A DNA stretch of 64,000 bases from Martelella alba (GCF_005217455.1 NZ_SZPQ01000002.1:124001-188000); one strand, 5' to 3'. Positions 18,100-28,035 are shown, counted from the first letter of the stretch. The notes: generated from the letters alone by a model not told the origin. Numbers and translations: made by a program.

Positions 18100-18396
18100 G
18101 TGCTGTATGTTATTTACGCTGAAGATGTCGCCGGTTCCCTGGAAAAACGTTTATCGGTCAGGCCCACTCATGTGGCGCGCCTGCAACTTCTCCGCGATGA
18201 GGGCAGACTGCTCACCGCCGGCGCGTTGCCGGCCATCGATAGCAGCGAGCCCGGCGCCGCGGGCTTCAGCGGCTCCGTCATCATCGCCGAATTCGACTCG
18301 CTGGAAGCGGCGCAAGCCTGGGCGGACGCCGATCCTTATGTGGCTGCCGGCGTCTATGCGACGGTATCGGTCAAACCTTATCGCAAGACATTCTGA
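18100..18396 (+). CDS. yciI: YciI family protein
   Basis: A 98-residue protein, the same length as in E. coli, with the DGPF/YCII ferredoxin-like fold: [35 protein letters not shown], and the C-terminal [16 protein letters not shown] signature containing the conserved His/Asp region. A weak enzymatic role has been proposed for relatives, but the cellular function is not established. The start is GTG at 18100, as in the E. coli alignment, with GGGAG about eight bases upstream. The longer frame from 17932 has no homology in its first 56 residues. Confidence 0.93.
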   Translation: MLYVIYAEDVAGSLEKRLSVRPTHVARLQLLRDEGRLLTAGALPAIDSSEPGAAGFSGSVIIAEFDSLEAAQAWADADPYVAAGVYATVSVKPYRKTF

Positions 18397-18902
18397 CACC
18401 GGCCGGGTACGACGGCGTCAAGCCGGCCCGGCATTTCCCTTTAACGCGCGGCTGTCTGGCCGTCAGCCCCGCCACATGGCGGCGGTCCGCCGCGCGGGCG
18501 ACCCCATCGCATAACGGGCGCCGGCGTTTCGATGCTTAGGGGATCCGTCGTCACCCGCCCTTTTGCCCGCCCACCGATGAAAACGTTTTTACGCTCCCAC
18601 GCCAATTGCCCCGCAACCGCAGTGCCCGCCGCCGCCCTACTCGAGATAATGTCCATCACGTCGCCGCCGTACAACCCGCAGTCATTAGAGTCAATACCCC
18701 GGGACATCGACAACCGGTATCAATTCAGATTTTTCTTAGTATAAAAATTAATCAACTTCAAATCAGTTATTTGTAACCCGTTACAGCACAAATGGCACCT
18801 TGAATCCTCGGCGAGGACCAATTGGCGATTTGTTGAGCAGAGTAAGATCGAATAACGTGTAGAGGCTGTACTCCCGTAAGTTCTCACCTTCGGAGGTAAA
18901 TT
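18397..18902 (+). other. Spacer between yciI and the small exported protein
   Basis: About 500 bases with no gene I can support. It contains short overlapping open frames on both strands with no recognisable product. The last 180 bases become AT-rich and probably carry the promoter and untranslated leader of the gene at 18903. Confidence 0.4.
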
Positions 18903-19136
18903 ATGATCAAAAAGATATGGTTGGCAGCATTCATGGTGTATGCCGCAGGTTCCACCGCCGCTCTGGCGGCCGGCGCGGCGGGGACCACCGAGATGGCGAC
19001 CCAGAGCGCGTCCGGCTCCGCCAGTAGCGCCGATGCTGGAATCGTTTCCGGTTCGGTGGCGGCGCTTGCTTCGGCCAGCGACCCGGAAGGAAACGGCAGT
19101 TCCACGTCGACATCCACCACGACGGCTACCCAGTGA
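18903..19136 (+). CDS. Small exported Ser/Thr/Ala-rich protein, YjbE/GfcA-like
   Basis: A 77-residue protein with a Sec signal peptide (MIKKIWLAAFMVYAAG to ALA), a mature part rich in Ala, Ser, Gly and Thr, and an ending of STSTSTTTATQ. The composition, size and Thr-rich tail resemble E. coli YjbE, the first gene of the exopolysaccharide-linked yjbEFGH operon, and YmcD/GfcA. Here no yjbFGH genes follow: a strong terminator closes a one-gene unit. A GGAGG sequence lies six bases before the ATG. The mature protein has no cysteine and no obvious domain. Function is unknown; the YjbE similarity is by pattern. Confidence 0.7.
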   Translation: MIKKIWLAAFMVYAAGSTAALAAGAAGTTEMATQSASGSASSADAGIVSGSVAALASASDPEGNGSSTSTSTTTATQ

Positions 19137-19185
19137 GTATTTAATCAACGCTTTTGCAACAAGACAGGGATGCCACACCTAATGC

Positions 19186-19212
19186 AAAACCGGCGCAGGG
19201 CCGGTTTTTTTT
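19186..19212 (+). terminator. Strong terminator after the YjbE-like gene
   Basis: A perfect nine-base stem AAAACCGGC (19186-19194) with GCCGGTTTT (19200-19208), a five-base loop and eight T from 19205. It also faces the convergent yciY, whose stop codon is at 19217, and the A-rich left arm could serve as a T-tract on that strand. Confidence 0.9.
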
Positions 19213-19216
19213 ATGC

Positions 19217-19390
19217 TTAGAACATATTCATGGAAAACAGTAACGAACGACGTTGCTGCTTGAGCTGGATATGACGCAAACGGGTCAAATGACGATAGGT
19301 GCGGGACTGCGCCTCCACCCAACGACTGCGGCGGCGTTGCGCCTGCCGCAACATACGCCAGCGGCTGACTTCATTTCTGCTTCGTTTCAT
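19217..19390 (-). CDS. yciY: Small basic protein YciY
   Basis: A 57-residue, very Arg-rich protein whose start MKRSRNEVSRWRMLRQ and end QQRRSLLFSM match E. coli YciY in length and pattern (MKRSRTEVGRWRMQRQ). The function is unknown. A longer frame continues upstream to 19540, but its extra 50 residues do not resemble the family, so the ATG at 19390 is used. It is divergent from cls as in E. coli. Confidence 0.82.
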   Translation of the reverse strand: MKRSRNEVSRWRMLRQAQRRRSRWVEAQSRTYRHLTRLRHIQLKQQRRSLLFSMNMF

Positions 19391-19693
19391 GCAACAACTG
19401 CTCTTGGTAATGATCGACGGCATCATTATAATCCTTTCGCCCCGCCAGCCAAAGCGACAAACGCGCGCTGGCCGCCGGGGGCGCGGATGATGAAGGGCCA
19501 TCCCCCGCAAGACGGGCTGTTGCTCGGCGGCCGCCTTCATTTCCTGGGACAGTACCGCTCATCCGCCGCCGCGAAACGCCTCGTCTTATCCACAGCAACG
19601 TCCCAAGGGGATTGGCTTTAAAAGCATTTCCTCTTTTCGCCCCATATGCGTACACTCAGGGCTTATGCCTTGCGAACAGGATCCTTCGCCTCT
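19391..19693 (+). other. Divergent spacer between yciY and cls
   Basis: About 300 bases that must contain both promoters. I see no further gene and no sharp repeat. E. coli has kch near this locus; no trace of it is recognisable. Confidence 0.4.
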
Positions 19694-21154
19694 ATGACAA
19701 CTTTCTATACGGTAATCAACTGGCTATTGGTTTTCGGCTACTGGTTACTGGTGGCGGGCGTCACCCTGCGAGTCTTGATGAAACGCCGGGCGGTGCCGTC
19801 CGCGATGGCCTGGTTGCTTATCATCTATATCCTGCCACTGGTGGGCATCATCGCCTATTTACTGTTCGGCGAACTGAACCTCGGTAAACGACGGGCGGAA
19901 CGCGCCAAGGCCATGTGGCCCTCCGCCGCCAAATGGATGTCGGATCTCAAACAGTGCGAGCGGATCTTCGCCACCGACAACAGCGAGGTGGCGCAATCGC
20001 TTTTCCGGCTTTGCGAGCATCGCCAGGGCATGGGCGGACTGAAGGGCAACCAGTTGCAACTGCTCACCGGCACTGACGATACCCTGAAGGCATTGATCAA
20101 AGATATCGGCCTGGCGCAAAACAATATCGAAATGGTCTTCTATATCTGGCAGCAGGGAGGGCTGGTCGACCAGGTGGCGGAGGCGCTGATGGCCGCCGCC
20201 AGGCGCGGCGTCAGTTGCCGCCTGATGCTGGATTCCGCCGGTAGCGTGGCGTTTTTCCGCAGCCCCTATCCCGCCATGATGCGCCAGGCCGGCGTGGATG
20301 TGATTGAGGCGTTGCATGTCAGTATTTTGCGGGTGTTTCTGCGCAGGATGGATTTGCGCCAGCACCGCAAGATGGTGCTGATTGATAATTATATTTCCTA
20401 TACCGGCAGCATGAATATGGTGGATCCGCGCTATTTCAAGCAGGATGCCGGCGTCGGTCAATGGATAGATCTGATGGCGCGCATGGAAGGCCCGGTCACC
20501 ACGGCGATGGGCATCATTTATTCCTGCGACTGGGAAATCGAAACCGGCCACCGGATACTGCCGCCGCCGCCGGATGTCAATATCATGCCCTTCGAGCAGT
20601 CCACCGGCCACACCATTCAGGTTATCGCGTCCGGCCCGGGCTTTCCCGAAGGCGTAATCCATCAGGCGCTGCTAACATCGATTTACGCGTCACATCAACA
20701 ATTGATCATGACCACGCCGTATCTGGTGCCAAGCGACGATTTGCTGCATGCCATCTGCACCGCGGCGCAACGGGGCGTTGATGTGCACATCGTCATTCCC
20801 CGCTACAACGATTCTCTGTTGGTCGGCTGGGCCAGCCGGGCCTTTTTCGCCGAATTATTGGAGGCGGGCGTCAATATACACCAATTTGAAGGCGGGCTGC
20901 TGCATACCAAAAGCGTGCTGGTGGACGGCCAGTTAAGCCTGGTGGGCACCGTCAACCTGGACATGCGCAGCCTGTGGCTGAATTTCGAGATTACGCTGGT
21001 CATTGACGATGACGATTTCGGCAGTGATTTGGCCCGGGTACAGGAAGATTACATGGCCCGCTCCCGGCGGGTGGATCCGGCCCGCTGGGCGCAACGCCCC
21101 TACTGGCAGCGGATCGTCGAAAGGTTGTTCTACTTTTTCAGTCCGCTGTTGTGA
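19694..21154 (+). CDS. cls: Cardiolipin synthase A
   Basis: Condenses two phosphatidylglycerol molecules to cardiolipin and glycerol at the inner membrane. The 486-residue chain equals E. coli ClsA. Two N-terminal membrane spans (about 5-25 and 36-58) precede two phospholipase-D HKD motifs: H224-K226-D231 in HRKMVLID and H404-K406-D411 in HTKSVLVDG. The ATG at 19694 gives the E. coli-like N-terminus [10 protein letters not shown]; the upstream in-frame ATG at 19646 adds 16 unrelated residues. Confidence 0.97.
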   Translation: MTTFYTVINWLLVFGYWLLVAGVTLRVLMKRRAVPSAMAWLLIIYILPLVGIIAYLLFGELNLGKRRAERAKAMWPSAAKWMSDLKQCERIFATDNSEVAQSLFRLCEHRQGMGGLKGNQLQLLTGTDDTLKALIKDIGLAQNNIEMVFYIWQQGGLVDQVAEALMAAARRGVSCRLMLDSAGSVAFFRSPYPAMMRQAGVDVIEALHVSILRVFLRRMDLRQHRKMVLIDNYISYTGSMNMVDPRYFKQDAGVGQWIDLMARMEGPVTTAMGIIYSCDWEIETGHRILPPPPDVNIMPFEQSTGHTIQVIASGPGFPEGVIHQALLTSIYASHQQLIMTTPYLVPSDDLLHAICTAAQRGVDVHIVIPRYNDSLLVGWASRAFFAELLEAGVNIHQFEGGLLHTKSVLVDGQLSLVGTVNLDMRSLWLNFEITLVIDDDDFGSDLARVQEDYMARSRRVDPARWAQRPYWQRIVERLFYFFSPLL

Positions 21155-21208
21155 TTTGGCCGGCAAGATGGGGTAATATTCTTTGGCAAACACCATGGGA
21201 TCGCGGGT

Positions 21209-21532
21209 ATGGATGGGGAAGATCGACTGACCGATGATGATATCATCGAGCAGGCATATGACATTTTTCTGGAACTGGCGCCGGACAATCTTGATCCGGC
21301 CGATGTATTGCTGTTTAAGTTTCAGTTTGAACAACGCGGCGCGGCGGAACTGTTCGATCCGTCCGAGCGATGGCGCGGGCAGGTGGATTTGCCGGTCAAC
21401 CCGAATGATTTCGCCGAGGTGGTCATCGGCCTGGCGGAGCAGGACGGCATGCCGGTAGACGATGTTTTCGCCAGGATGCTGCTGAGCCGTGACCGGACGG
21501 CGAAAATCTGCCATATCCTCTGGAAGGAATAA
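21209..21532 (+). CDS. yciU: UPF0263 protein YciU
   Basis: An acidic 107-residue cytoplasmic protein of the HI1450 family, proposed to be a double-stranded-DNA mimic; no function is established for it in E. coli. It matches YciU with [42 protein letters not shown] and a C-terminal CHILWKE. It lies 54 bases after cls on the same strand, so it is likely expressed with it. Confidence 0.92.
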   Translation: MDGEDRLTDDDIIEQAYDIFLELAPDNLDPADVLLFKFQFEQRGAAELFDPSERWRGQVDLPVNPNDFAEVVIGLAEQDGMPVDDVFARMLLSRDRTAKICHILWKE

Positions 21533-21642
21533 CGCCGCCCTTCCTTGATGCACGACAAGCACGCCAATCTCCCGGCGGCGGCAGGTAGGCAAACACCGCC
21601 GCCAGCAGAGCAACGGAAGGCATCGGCTACAGCAAAGGTATT

Positions 21643-21668
21643 AAAACAGCCCGCCGAAACGGGCTGTT
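21643..21668 (-). terminator. Terminator of the opp operon
   Basis: A perfect nine-base stem (AACAGCCCG, 21645-21653, with CGGGCTGTT, 21660-21668) and a six-base loop are followed on the minus strand by TTTTAAT. It lies three bases beyond the oppF stop codon and faces yciU from the other side. Confidence 0.85.
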
Positions 21669-21671
21669 AGC

Positions 21672-22688
21672 CTATTGCGGCAATTCGTTGATATCGACCT
21701 TGATACAGGAGCAGGCATGACGCAAGCCGCCCTGCAATATGGGCCGGGTCACGGCGCACCCTTCGTCGGCCATCGGACAGCGGGTGCGGAAAACGCATCC
21801 CGAAGGGGGATTGATGGGCGACGGCAAATCCCCTTCAAGCAACTGGATGGTTTTGCCGCGTTCCTTGTCCGGATCGGGAATCGGCACCGCCGACATCAGC
21901 GCCTTGGTGTAGGGATGCTGTGGGTTATTGTAAACCTCGTCATAGGTGCCCATTTCCACCGCGTGGCCAAGATACATCACCAGCACCCGATCGGAAATAT
22001 GCTTTACCACCGCCAGGTCATGGGCGATAAATATCAGCGATAATCCCATCTCCCGTTGCAATTGCTTGAGCAGGTTAACCACTTGCGCCTGGATGGACAC
22101 ATCCAGCGCCGACACCGGTTCATCACAGATAACCAGTTTCGGCTCCAGAATGAGCGCCCGGGCGATGCCGATACGCTGGCATTGGCCGCCGGAGAATTCA
22201 TGGGGATAGCGATTGATGAGATTCGGCAGCAGCCCAACCTTCATCATCATGCTGCGCACCCTCTCCTTCATTTCCTGGCGCGGCATTTTGGGATGATAGG
22301 TATGCAACGGCTCGGCGATAATATCGCCGATAGTCATGCGCGGATCCAGCGACGCCAACGGGTCCTGGAATATCATCTGCATACTGCTGCGGGTTGCCCG
22401 CCACTCGGCGGCGTTCATACCCTGGAGTTCCCTGCCTAACCAGGCGATCCGCCCGCTGGTGGACTTGACCAGGCCTATCAGCGCCCGGGCAAAAGTGGAT
22501 TTGCCGCAACCGGACTCACCCACCACGCCCAGGGTTTCCCCTTCATACAGCCGCAAGGAAACGCCATCCACCGCCTTAAGCTGCTTGGCTGGCTGCCAGA
22601 ACCACTGTGTATCGCCTTTAACATCGAAGTACACTTTTAGGTTATCGATATCCAGCAGCACCTTCCGGTTTTCAGTCATCGTGTTCAT
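21672..22688 (-). CDS. oppF: Oligopeptide ABC transporter ATP-binding protein OppF
   Basis: One of two ATPases of the oligopeptide importer. The 338 residues include Walker A GESGCGKS (57-64), signature FSGGQCQR, Walker B LVICDEPVSALD and the C-terminal oligopeptide-transporter region with a cysteine pattern (GCVFRTRCPMADEGC). It overlaps the end of oppD by four bases (ATGA) and is the last gene of the operon before the terminator at 21643. E. coli OppF aligns from the same start. Confidence 0.96.
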   Translation of the reverse strand: MNTMTENRKVLLDIDNLKVYFDVKGDTQWFWQPAKQLKAVDGVSLRLYEGETLGVVGESGCGKSTFARALIGLVKSTSGRIAWLGRELQGMNAAEWRATRSSMQMIFQDPLASLDPRMTIGDIIAEPLHTYHPKMPRQEMKERVRSMMMKVGLLPNLINRYPHEFSGGQCQRIGIARALILEPKLVICDEPVSALDVSIQAQVVNLLKQLQREMGLSLIFIAHDLAVVKHISDRVLVMYLGHAVEMGTYDEVYNNPQHPYTKALMSAVPIPDPDKERGKTIQLLEGDLPSPINPPSGCVFRTRCPMADEGCAVTRPILQGGLRHACSCIKVDINELPQ

Positions 22689-23710
22689 GCCAGTTCCTCC
22701 GCCGATTTGAAACAGGCGCGCAGCCGATCTTCACCAAACCGTTCCAAAGAAGGCATGGACGCGCAGGCATCCATGGCAAAGGGACAACGAGGCTGGAAGG
22801 GACAGCCCTTTGGCAATCGGAGCAGATTGGGGGGATTACCCGGTATCGTCACCATCAGGGCGGAACCATCGGCATCCAGGCGTGGCACCGCCGACAGCAG
22901 CCCGATCGAATACGGATGGCTGGGACGGTAAAAAATATCCGTGGCACGCCCGTACTCCATGGTGCGGCCAGCGTACATCACCAACACCCGATCGCAAATA
23001 CCGGCCACGACGCCCAGATCATGGGTGATCATGATGATGGCGGTATTGAATTCACGTTTCAGTTCATTAAGCAGCGTCATGATCTGCGCCTGGACCGTCA
23101 CGTCAAGGGCGGTGGTGGGCTCATCGGCTATCAGCAATTTCGGGCGGCACAGCAGCGCCATGGCAATCATTACCCGTTGGCGCATCCCGCCGGAGAATTC
23201 GTGGGGATACATTCGCATCCGCTTGCGGGCCTCGGGCATTTTCACCGCATCAAGCATCCGCACCGCCTCATCGAACGCGGCGCGGCGGCTGATCTTTTTA
23301 TGCAGAATAAGGACTTCCATTAATTGCTCCCCGACCCGCATATAGGGATTAAGCGATGTCATGGGATCTTGGAAAATCATGGAAATTTGTTCGGCGCGCA
23401 GCTTGTTCAACTGCTTTTCCGGCAAATTGAGTATCTGGCGGCCATTGAAGGTCGCCTCGCCGGCAATTTTGCCATTGGCGGCCAAAAGCCCCATTAGCGC
23501 AAACGCAGTTTGTGATTTACCTGAACCGGATTCGCCGACGATCCCCAGGGTTTCGCCGGCGCGCAACGTGAAGTTGAGGTCGTTCACCGCGGTCACATCG
23601 CCGTCGGCAGTAGCGAAGGTGACCCGCAAATTCCGTACGTCCAGCAATGCCGGTTCAGTCGTTACCGCCGAGCGGCCGGCGGCCGGCGGGACGTTATCGA
23701 TTGTGCTCAT
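22685..23710 (-). CDS. oppD: Oligopeptide ABC transporter ATP-binding protein OppD
   Basis: Partner ATPase of OppF, 341 residues. It has Walker A GESGSGKS (59-66), signature FSGGMRQRV, Walker B LLIADEPTTALD and a C-terminal cysteine cluster (GCPFQPRCPFAMDAC) found in this subfamily. The gene lies 11 bases after oppC and is translationally coupled to oppF. The length is close to the 337 residues of the E. coli protein. Confidence 0.96.
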   Translation of the reverse strand: MSTIDNVPPAAGRSAVTTEPALLDVRNLRVTFATADGDVTAVNDLNFTLRAGETLGIVGESGSGKSQTAFALMGLLAANGKIAGEATFNGRQILNLPEKQLNKLRAEQISMIFQDPMTSLNPYMRVGEQLMEVLILHKKISRRAAFDEAVRMLDAVKMPEARKRMRMYPHEFSGGMRQRVMIAMALLCRPKLLIADEPTTALDVTVQAQIMTLLNELKREFNTAIIMITHDLGVVAGICDRVLVMYAGRTMEYGRATDIFYRPSHPYSIGLLSAVPRLDADGSALMVTIPGNPPNLLRLPKGCPFQPRCPFAMDACASMPSLERFGEDRLRACFKSAEELA

Positions 23711-23721
23711 TTCGGCACTCC

Positions 23722-24630
23722 TTAACGATCTTTCGGGTCGAGCGCGTCACGCATACCGTCGCCGATGAAGTTGAAACAAAACAAGGTAATGACCAGAAAC
23801 AACGCGGGAAACAGTAGCAGCCAGGGGGCCACTTCCATGGAATTGGCGCCGTCGCTCAGCAGCGCGCCCCAACTGCTCAGCGGCTCCTGGGTACCCAACC
23901 CGAGAAAACTGAGGAATGACTCAAACAGAATCATGCTGGGCACCAGCAAAGAGGCGTATACCACCACCACACCGAGTACATTGGGCACGATATGACGCAA
24001 AATGATGCTGCGGGTAGGCACGCCGCTGACCACCGCCGCCTCAATGAATTCCTTGCGTTTAAGGCTTAAGGTCTGACCACGTACGATACGGGCCATATCC
24101 AGCCAGGACACCATGCCAATGGCGACAAAAATCAGGAAGATATTTTGCCCGAAAAACGTCACCAGCAGGATCACGAAAAACATGAAGGGAAACGAGTTTA
24201 GAATTTCCAGCAAGCGCATCATCACCGAATCCACCTTGCCGCCGAGATAACCGGACATCGCGCCATACAATGTGCCCAGCACCACCGCCACCAAGGCGGC
24301 CGCGACGCCGACCATCAAAGAAATGCGACCGCCGATGGCGACCCGTACCAGCAGATCCCGTCCTGAGGAATCGGTGCCGAAATAATGTCCGGACGCCAGA
24401 CTGGGCGCGCTCGACATCATGCTCCAGTCCGTGTCGTCATAGGCGAACGGTGAAATCATCGGCGCCAGCACCACAAACAACACGATACACAACAGCATGA
24501 CGAGACTGGCCAGCGCGGCTTTGTTATGGATAAAGCGGCGACGGGCATCTTGCCAGAGACTGCGGCCTTCCACTTCCAGCGTTTCGCTGAATTTTTCCAG
24601 AGCCTCGCTGTTCTTATTGCTCACTAACAT
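23722..24630 (-). CDS. oppC: Oligopeptide ABC transporter permease OppC
   Basis: Inner-membrane channel subunit, 302 residues as in E. coli. A cytoplasmic N-terminus (LEVEGRSLWQDARRRF) leads to the first span, followed by a periplasmic loop with YFGTDSSGRDLL and five more spans. The ATPase-coupling loop contains EFIEAAVVSGV. The protein ends with DALDPKDR as in E. coli. It is 18 bases downstream of oppB. Confidence 0.97.
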   Translation of the reverse strand: MLVSNKNSEALEKFSETLEVEGRSLWQDARRRFIHNKAALASLVMLLCIVLFVVLAPMISPFAYDDTDWSMMSSAPSLASGHYFGTDSSGRDLLVRVAIGGRISLMVGVAAALVAVVLGTLYGAMSGYLGGKVDSVMMRLLEILNSFPFMFFVILLVTFFGQNIFLIFVAIGMVSWLDMARIVRGQTLSLKRKEFIEAAVVSGVPTRSIILRHIVPNVLGVVVVYASLLVPSMILFESFLSFLGLGTQEPLSSWGALLSDGANSMEVAPWLLLFPALFLVITLFCFNFIGDGMRDALDPKDR

Positions 24631-24648
24631 ATCGGGCGGGCTCCAGAG

Positions 24649-25569
24649 TCAATAACGGATTTTAGGATCGATGACCGCATACAGCACATCGACGATGGCG
24701 TTGAACAGGATAGTCAGGGTTCCGACCAGGATGGTCAGGCTTAATACCAGGGAGTAGTCCCGGTTAAGCGCGCCGTTGACGAATAATTGGCCAATTCCCG
24801 GCAAACCGTAAATCGTCTCGATGACCATGGAACCGGTAATGATGCCGACGAACGCCGGTCCCATATACGAAATAACCGGCAACAAGGCCGGTTTCAAGGC
24901 ATGACTGAAAATAATGCGGCGCATGGGCAATCCCTTGGCGCGCGCGGTGCGGATGAAATTCGAATGCAGCACTTCTATCATCGATCCGCGGGTGATTCGG
25001 GCAATACTGGCGATATAAGCCAGCGACAGGGCGATCATGGGCAGTAACACGTATTGGGGTTCCCCGCCATTCCAACCGCCGGCCGGCAGCCATCTCAGGG
25101 TAATGGCGAAAATCATCACCAATAACGGCGCCACGACAAAGCTTGGGATCACCACGCCGGTCATGGCAAAACCCATTGTGAGATAATCCCATTTGGTGTT
25201 CTGACGCAGCGCCGCCATCACGCCGGCAGCCACGCCCAGCACGACGGCGAACAAAAAGGACGCCATGCCCAGCTTGGCGGAAACCGGAAACGAATTGGCC
25301 ACCAGGTCGTTGACCGAATAGTCCTTGTATTTAAAGGACGGGCCAAAATCGCCATGAGCCAATTGCAATAAATAGTCGCCATATTGTTTCAGTATGGGAT
25401 CGTTAAGGTGGTATTTGGCCTCGATATTGGCCATCACTTCCGGCGGCAGACCGCGCTCACCGGTAAACGGACTGCCGGGCGCCAATCGCATCATGAAAAA
25501 CGAAATGGTTATCAGGATAAACAGCGTGGGTATCGCTTCCAGAAACCGGCGAAGAATAAACTTTAGCAT
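24649..25569 (-). CDS. oppB: Oligopeptide ABC transporter permease OppB
   Basis: Second channel subunit, 306 residues, forming the heterodimer with OppC. It has six membrane spans, a periplasmic region after the first span, an RTARAKGLP coupling loop and the conserved C-terminus AVIDPKIRY. It is separated from oppA by 105 bases that contain a terminator-like hairpin, so it probably depends on partial read-through from the oppA promoter. Confidence 0.97.
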   Translation of the reverse strand: MLKFILRRFLEAIPTLFILITISFFMMRLAPGSPFTGERGLPPEVMANIEAKYHLNDPILKQYGDYLLQLAHGDFGPSFKYKDYSVNDLVANSFPVSAKLGMASFLFAVVLGVAAGVMAALRQNTKWDYLTMGFAMTGVVIPSFVVAPLLVMIFAITLRWLPAGGWNGGEPQYVLLPMIALSLAYIASIARITRGSMIEVLHSNFIRTARAKGLPMRRIIFSHALKPALLPVISYMGPAFVGIITGSMVIETIYGLPGIGQLFVNGALNRDYSLVLSLTILVGTLTILFNAIVDVLYAVIDPKIRY

Positions 25570-25617
25570 CAGTCATACCTATTACATGCTGTCTTACTTA
25601 TGCCATGGGGATATCAA

Positions 25618-25652
25618 CAGGAAAACAGGGCATGGCCTGCGCGGCCCTGCCC
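25618..25652 (-). terminator. Intercistronic hairpin between oppA and oppB
   Basis: On the minus strand GGGCAGGGCC and GGCCATGCCC form a ten-base stem with one mismatch and a five-base loop, followed by TGTTTTCC. The place and structure suggest partial termination, giving more binding protein than membrane subunits, as is usual for periplasmic-binding-protein operons. Confidence 0.6.
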
Positions 25653-25674
25653 CGTCCTTTCCCTGCACTCGTCT

Positions 25675-27312
25675 TTAGTGTTTGATGATATAAAAATCTT
25701 TGGTATATAAGTTGTCCAGCGGGTCTTTGCCGGTATAACCGCCGACATAAGGTTTGACCAGCCGTGCATTCACGTAATAGAACACCGGTACAATGGCGGA
25801 ATCTTTATCCAACTGTTGTTCAGCCTGCTGATAAATTGCGCTGCGTTGGTCTTCGTCTTTCGCCTGCGACGCCTCGGCCATCAATTTATCGAAAGCCGGG
25901 CTGGAATAATGCGCGGTATTGCTGGAACCGTTGGTAATCATGATGTTCAGGAAACTTGATGGTTCGTTGTAATCCGCGCACCAACCCGCGCGCGAAACAT
26001 CAAATGTCCCCTGATGGCGTGTTTCCAGGAAGGTTTTCCATTCCTGATTTTCCAGTTTCACATCGACGCCGAGGTTTTTCTTCCAGATGGAAGCGGCGGC
26101 GATCGCCAGTTTCTTGTGCAAATCAGATGTATTGTACAGCAAGTCGAACGTCAGCGGCTTGTCTTTGGTGTAACCGGCTTCCGCCAGCAGTTTACGCGCT
26201 ACCTGGTTGCGCTTTGCCTGGGTCCAGCCAAACCAGGCCGGCGGGGTCAGCTTGGCGCCATCGGTATAAGGAGGGGTAAAGCCGTAGGCCGGCAGATCGC
26301 CCTGGGCCTTGACCTTGTTGACGATGATATCGCGATCGAGCGCCAATTTCAGCGCGGTACGCACCCGGACGTCGGTAAAGGGCGCCTTTTGGTTATTGAT
26401 TTCATAATAATAGGTGCACAAGTAAGGATCGACGTGGACTTCCTTGGGTATTTCCTGCTTAAGCTTATGGAATAGCTCGATAGGCATATTGTTGTATGTC
26501 ATGTCGCTCTCGCCGGCGCGATAGCGGTTGACATCGGTCACTTCCGAGGAAATTGGCAGATAGGTGACCTGATTGATGACCGTCTTGCTGTTGTTCCAGT
26601 AGAGTGGGTTGCGGACCAGCACGATACGTTCATTGATCACCCAGTCTTTCAGTTTATAGGCGCCATTGCCGACCCAATTGGCCGGTTGGGTCCACTTGTC
26701 GCCATATTTTTCCACCACTTTTTCCGGTACCGGCGACATGGACGGGTGGGTTAGCAATTTCGGGAAGTACGGCACGGGTTCGGTGAGGGTCACTTGCAGG
26801 GTATGATCGTCTAGCGCCTTGACGCCCAGCGTATCCGGGCTCTTTTTCCCGGCGATAATGTCATCGATATTTTCAATATGGGCGTATTGCGGATAGCTTT
26901 CATAGGGCGAGGCGGTCTTGGGGTCGGCCAGTCGTCGCCAGCTGTAGACAAAATCCTGCGCCGTCACCGGATCGCCATTGGACCATTTGGCATTTTTGCG
27001 CAGATGAAAGGTCCAGATCTTGAAGTCCTTGTTTTCCCAGCTTTCCGCCACGCCGGGCACCGGATGACCCAGCGGATCGGTAATCACCAGACCTTCCAGC
27101 AGGTCGCGGCTGACGTTGGATTCCGGCACCCCTTCAATTTTATGCGGATCAAGGGATTGCAGTTCGGCGCCGTTGCCCCGAACCAGTTCCTGTTTATCGC
27201 TGAGCTTAACGCCGGCAGGCACGTCCGCCGCGAACGTGGTACCTACGGACACTACGCCCAACGCGGCGATAATTCCTGCCGCCAGTAGCGTTCTTTTCGT
27301 GATGTTGGTCAT
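25675..27312 (-). CDS. oppA: Periplasmic oligopeptide-binding protein OppA
   Basis: Binds peptides of two to five residues in the periplasm and delivers them to OppBC. The 545-residue precursor has a signal peptide (MTNITKRTLLAAG to TFA, mature from ADVPAGV) and family segments SLDPHKIEGVPESN, RVRTALKLALDRD, ARAGWCADYNEP and YTGKDPLDN matching E. coli OppA. It is the first gene of the operon. In E. coli the oppA message is repressed by the small RNA GcvB; I cannot verify a pairing site here. Confidence 0.97.
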   Translation of the reverse strand: MTNITKRTLLAAGIIAALGVVSVGTTFAADVPAGVKLSDKQELVRGNGAELQSLDPHKIEGVPESNVSRDLLEGLVITDPLGHPVPGVAESWENKDFKIWTFHLRKNAKWSNGDPVTAQDFVYSWRRLADPKTASPYESYPQYAHIENIDDIIAGKKSPDTLGVKALDDHTLQVTLTEPVPYFPKLLTHPSMSPVPEKVVEKYGDKWTQPANWVGNGAYKLKDWVINERIVLVRNPLYWNNSKTVINQVTYLPISSEVTDVNRYRAGESDMTYNNMPIELFHKLKQEIPKEVHVDPYLCTYYYEINNQKAPFTDVRVRTALKLALDRDIIVNKVKAQGDLPAYGFTPPYTDGAKLTPPAWFGWTQAKRNQVARKLLAEAGYTKDKPLTFDLLYNTSDLHKKLAIAAASIWKKNLGVDVKLENQEWKTFLETRHQGTFDVSRAGWCADYNEPSSFLNIMITNGSSNTAHYSSPAFDKLMAEASQAKDEDQRSAIYQQAEQQLDKDSAIVPVFYYVNARLVKPYVGGYTGKDPLDNLYTKDFYIIKH

Positions 27313-27848
27313 TATTAATGCACTCCAGTTTTTATTATTGCATGGCCGTCACGTGAACGGCCTGCGATTTCCCGTTTATACCCATCCCTTCCACGTTGCC
27401 TCACTATCGGCGGTGTTCATGCGAGTTCCCTCGGTTGCAACGCCAATTATGCTTCCCGAAGAGAATACGATACATCCCGTTCCTCACCAAATGTCCGCCA
27501 TTGGCGGATGAAAATTTGTTTCAGACGAATGTGCCACTCATTAGCCGCCGTGATACAACGTGAATTATTCAGGGCAAAACGAGTCTGAGCGCCTCCCATT
27601 CCATCGCGGTGAACGAGCCCACGGGATGAAGAAGCGATATTCCTTATGAATAGACGCCTTATAGGAAACACGCCGGTATCGAACGGATGAATAAATGAAT
27701 GCGGCGTAATGAAAATCCGGAAAGAAGTTATTCGCTATCATAATCAAATCTGGAAAAGTTGGCTTTGCTTCAAAAATCAGTATTGATTAATCCTTTGTTA
27801 CACTTAAACGCGCCAGGCAACAAAAAACGGCCAAGGGAATACCACGCT

Positions 27849-28035
27849 GAATAATTCAAGTTGCATGGCGGCGGCAAGTAAACGACAAATTCGTCGAAAC
27901 AAATTCCTATCCGCCAACGGCGCGCCACCGGCAAGAGACAAGATGTCCCTCATTTATCCCCAGGAACAGAGCCAACGCCATGACTGGGGTGAGCAAGCGC
28001 AGCCAACCAAGGGGCAACGTGAAATATGACGAGTA
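27849..28035 (+). repeat. Degenerate intergenic repeat, copy A
   Basis: A segment of about 187 bases begins with AATAATTCAAGTTGC and ends with GGGGCAACGTGAAATATGAC, so its termini are inverted (TTCAAGTTGC with GCAACGTGAA). Inside are ACAAATTCGTCG, CCGCCAAC and CTGGGGTGAGCAAGCGCAGC. The same blocks in the same order recur near 32374, 32815 and 37765. It resembles non-coding intergenic repeats that I know from Yersinia, Serratia and Sodalis relatives. Confidence 0.6.

Noticed and set aside
18441-18744. Two short overlapping frames between yciI and the YjbE-like gene
   Set aside because: They overlap on opposite strands, lack recognisable sequence and lack supported starts.
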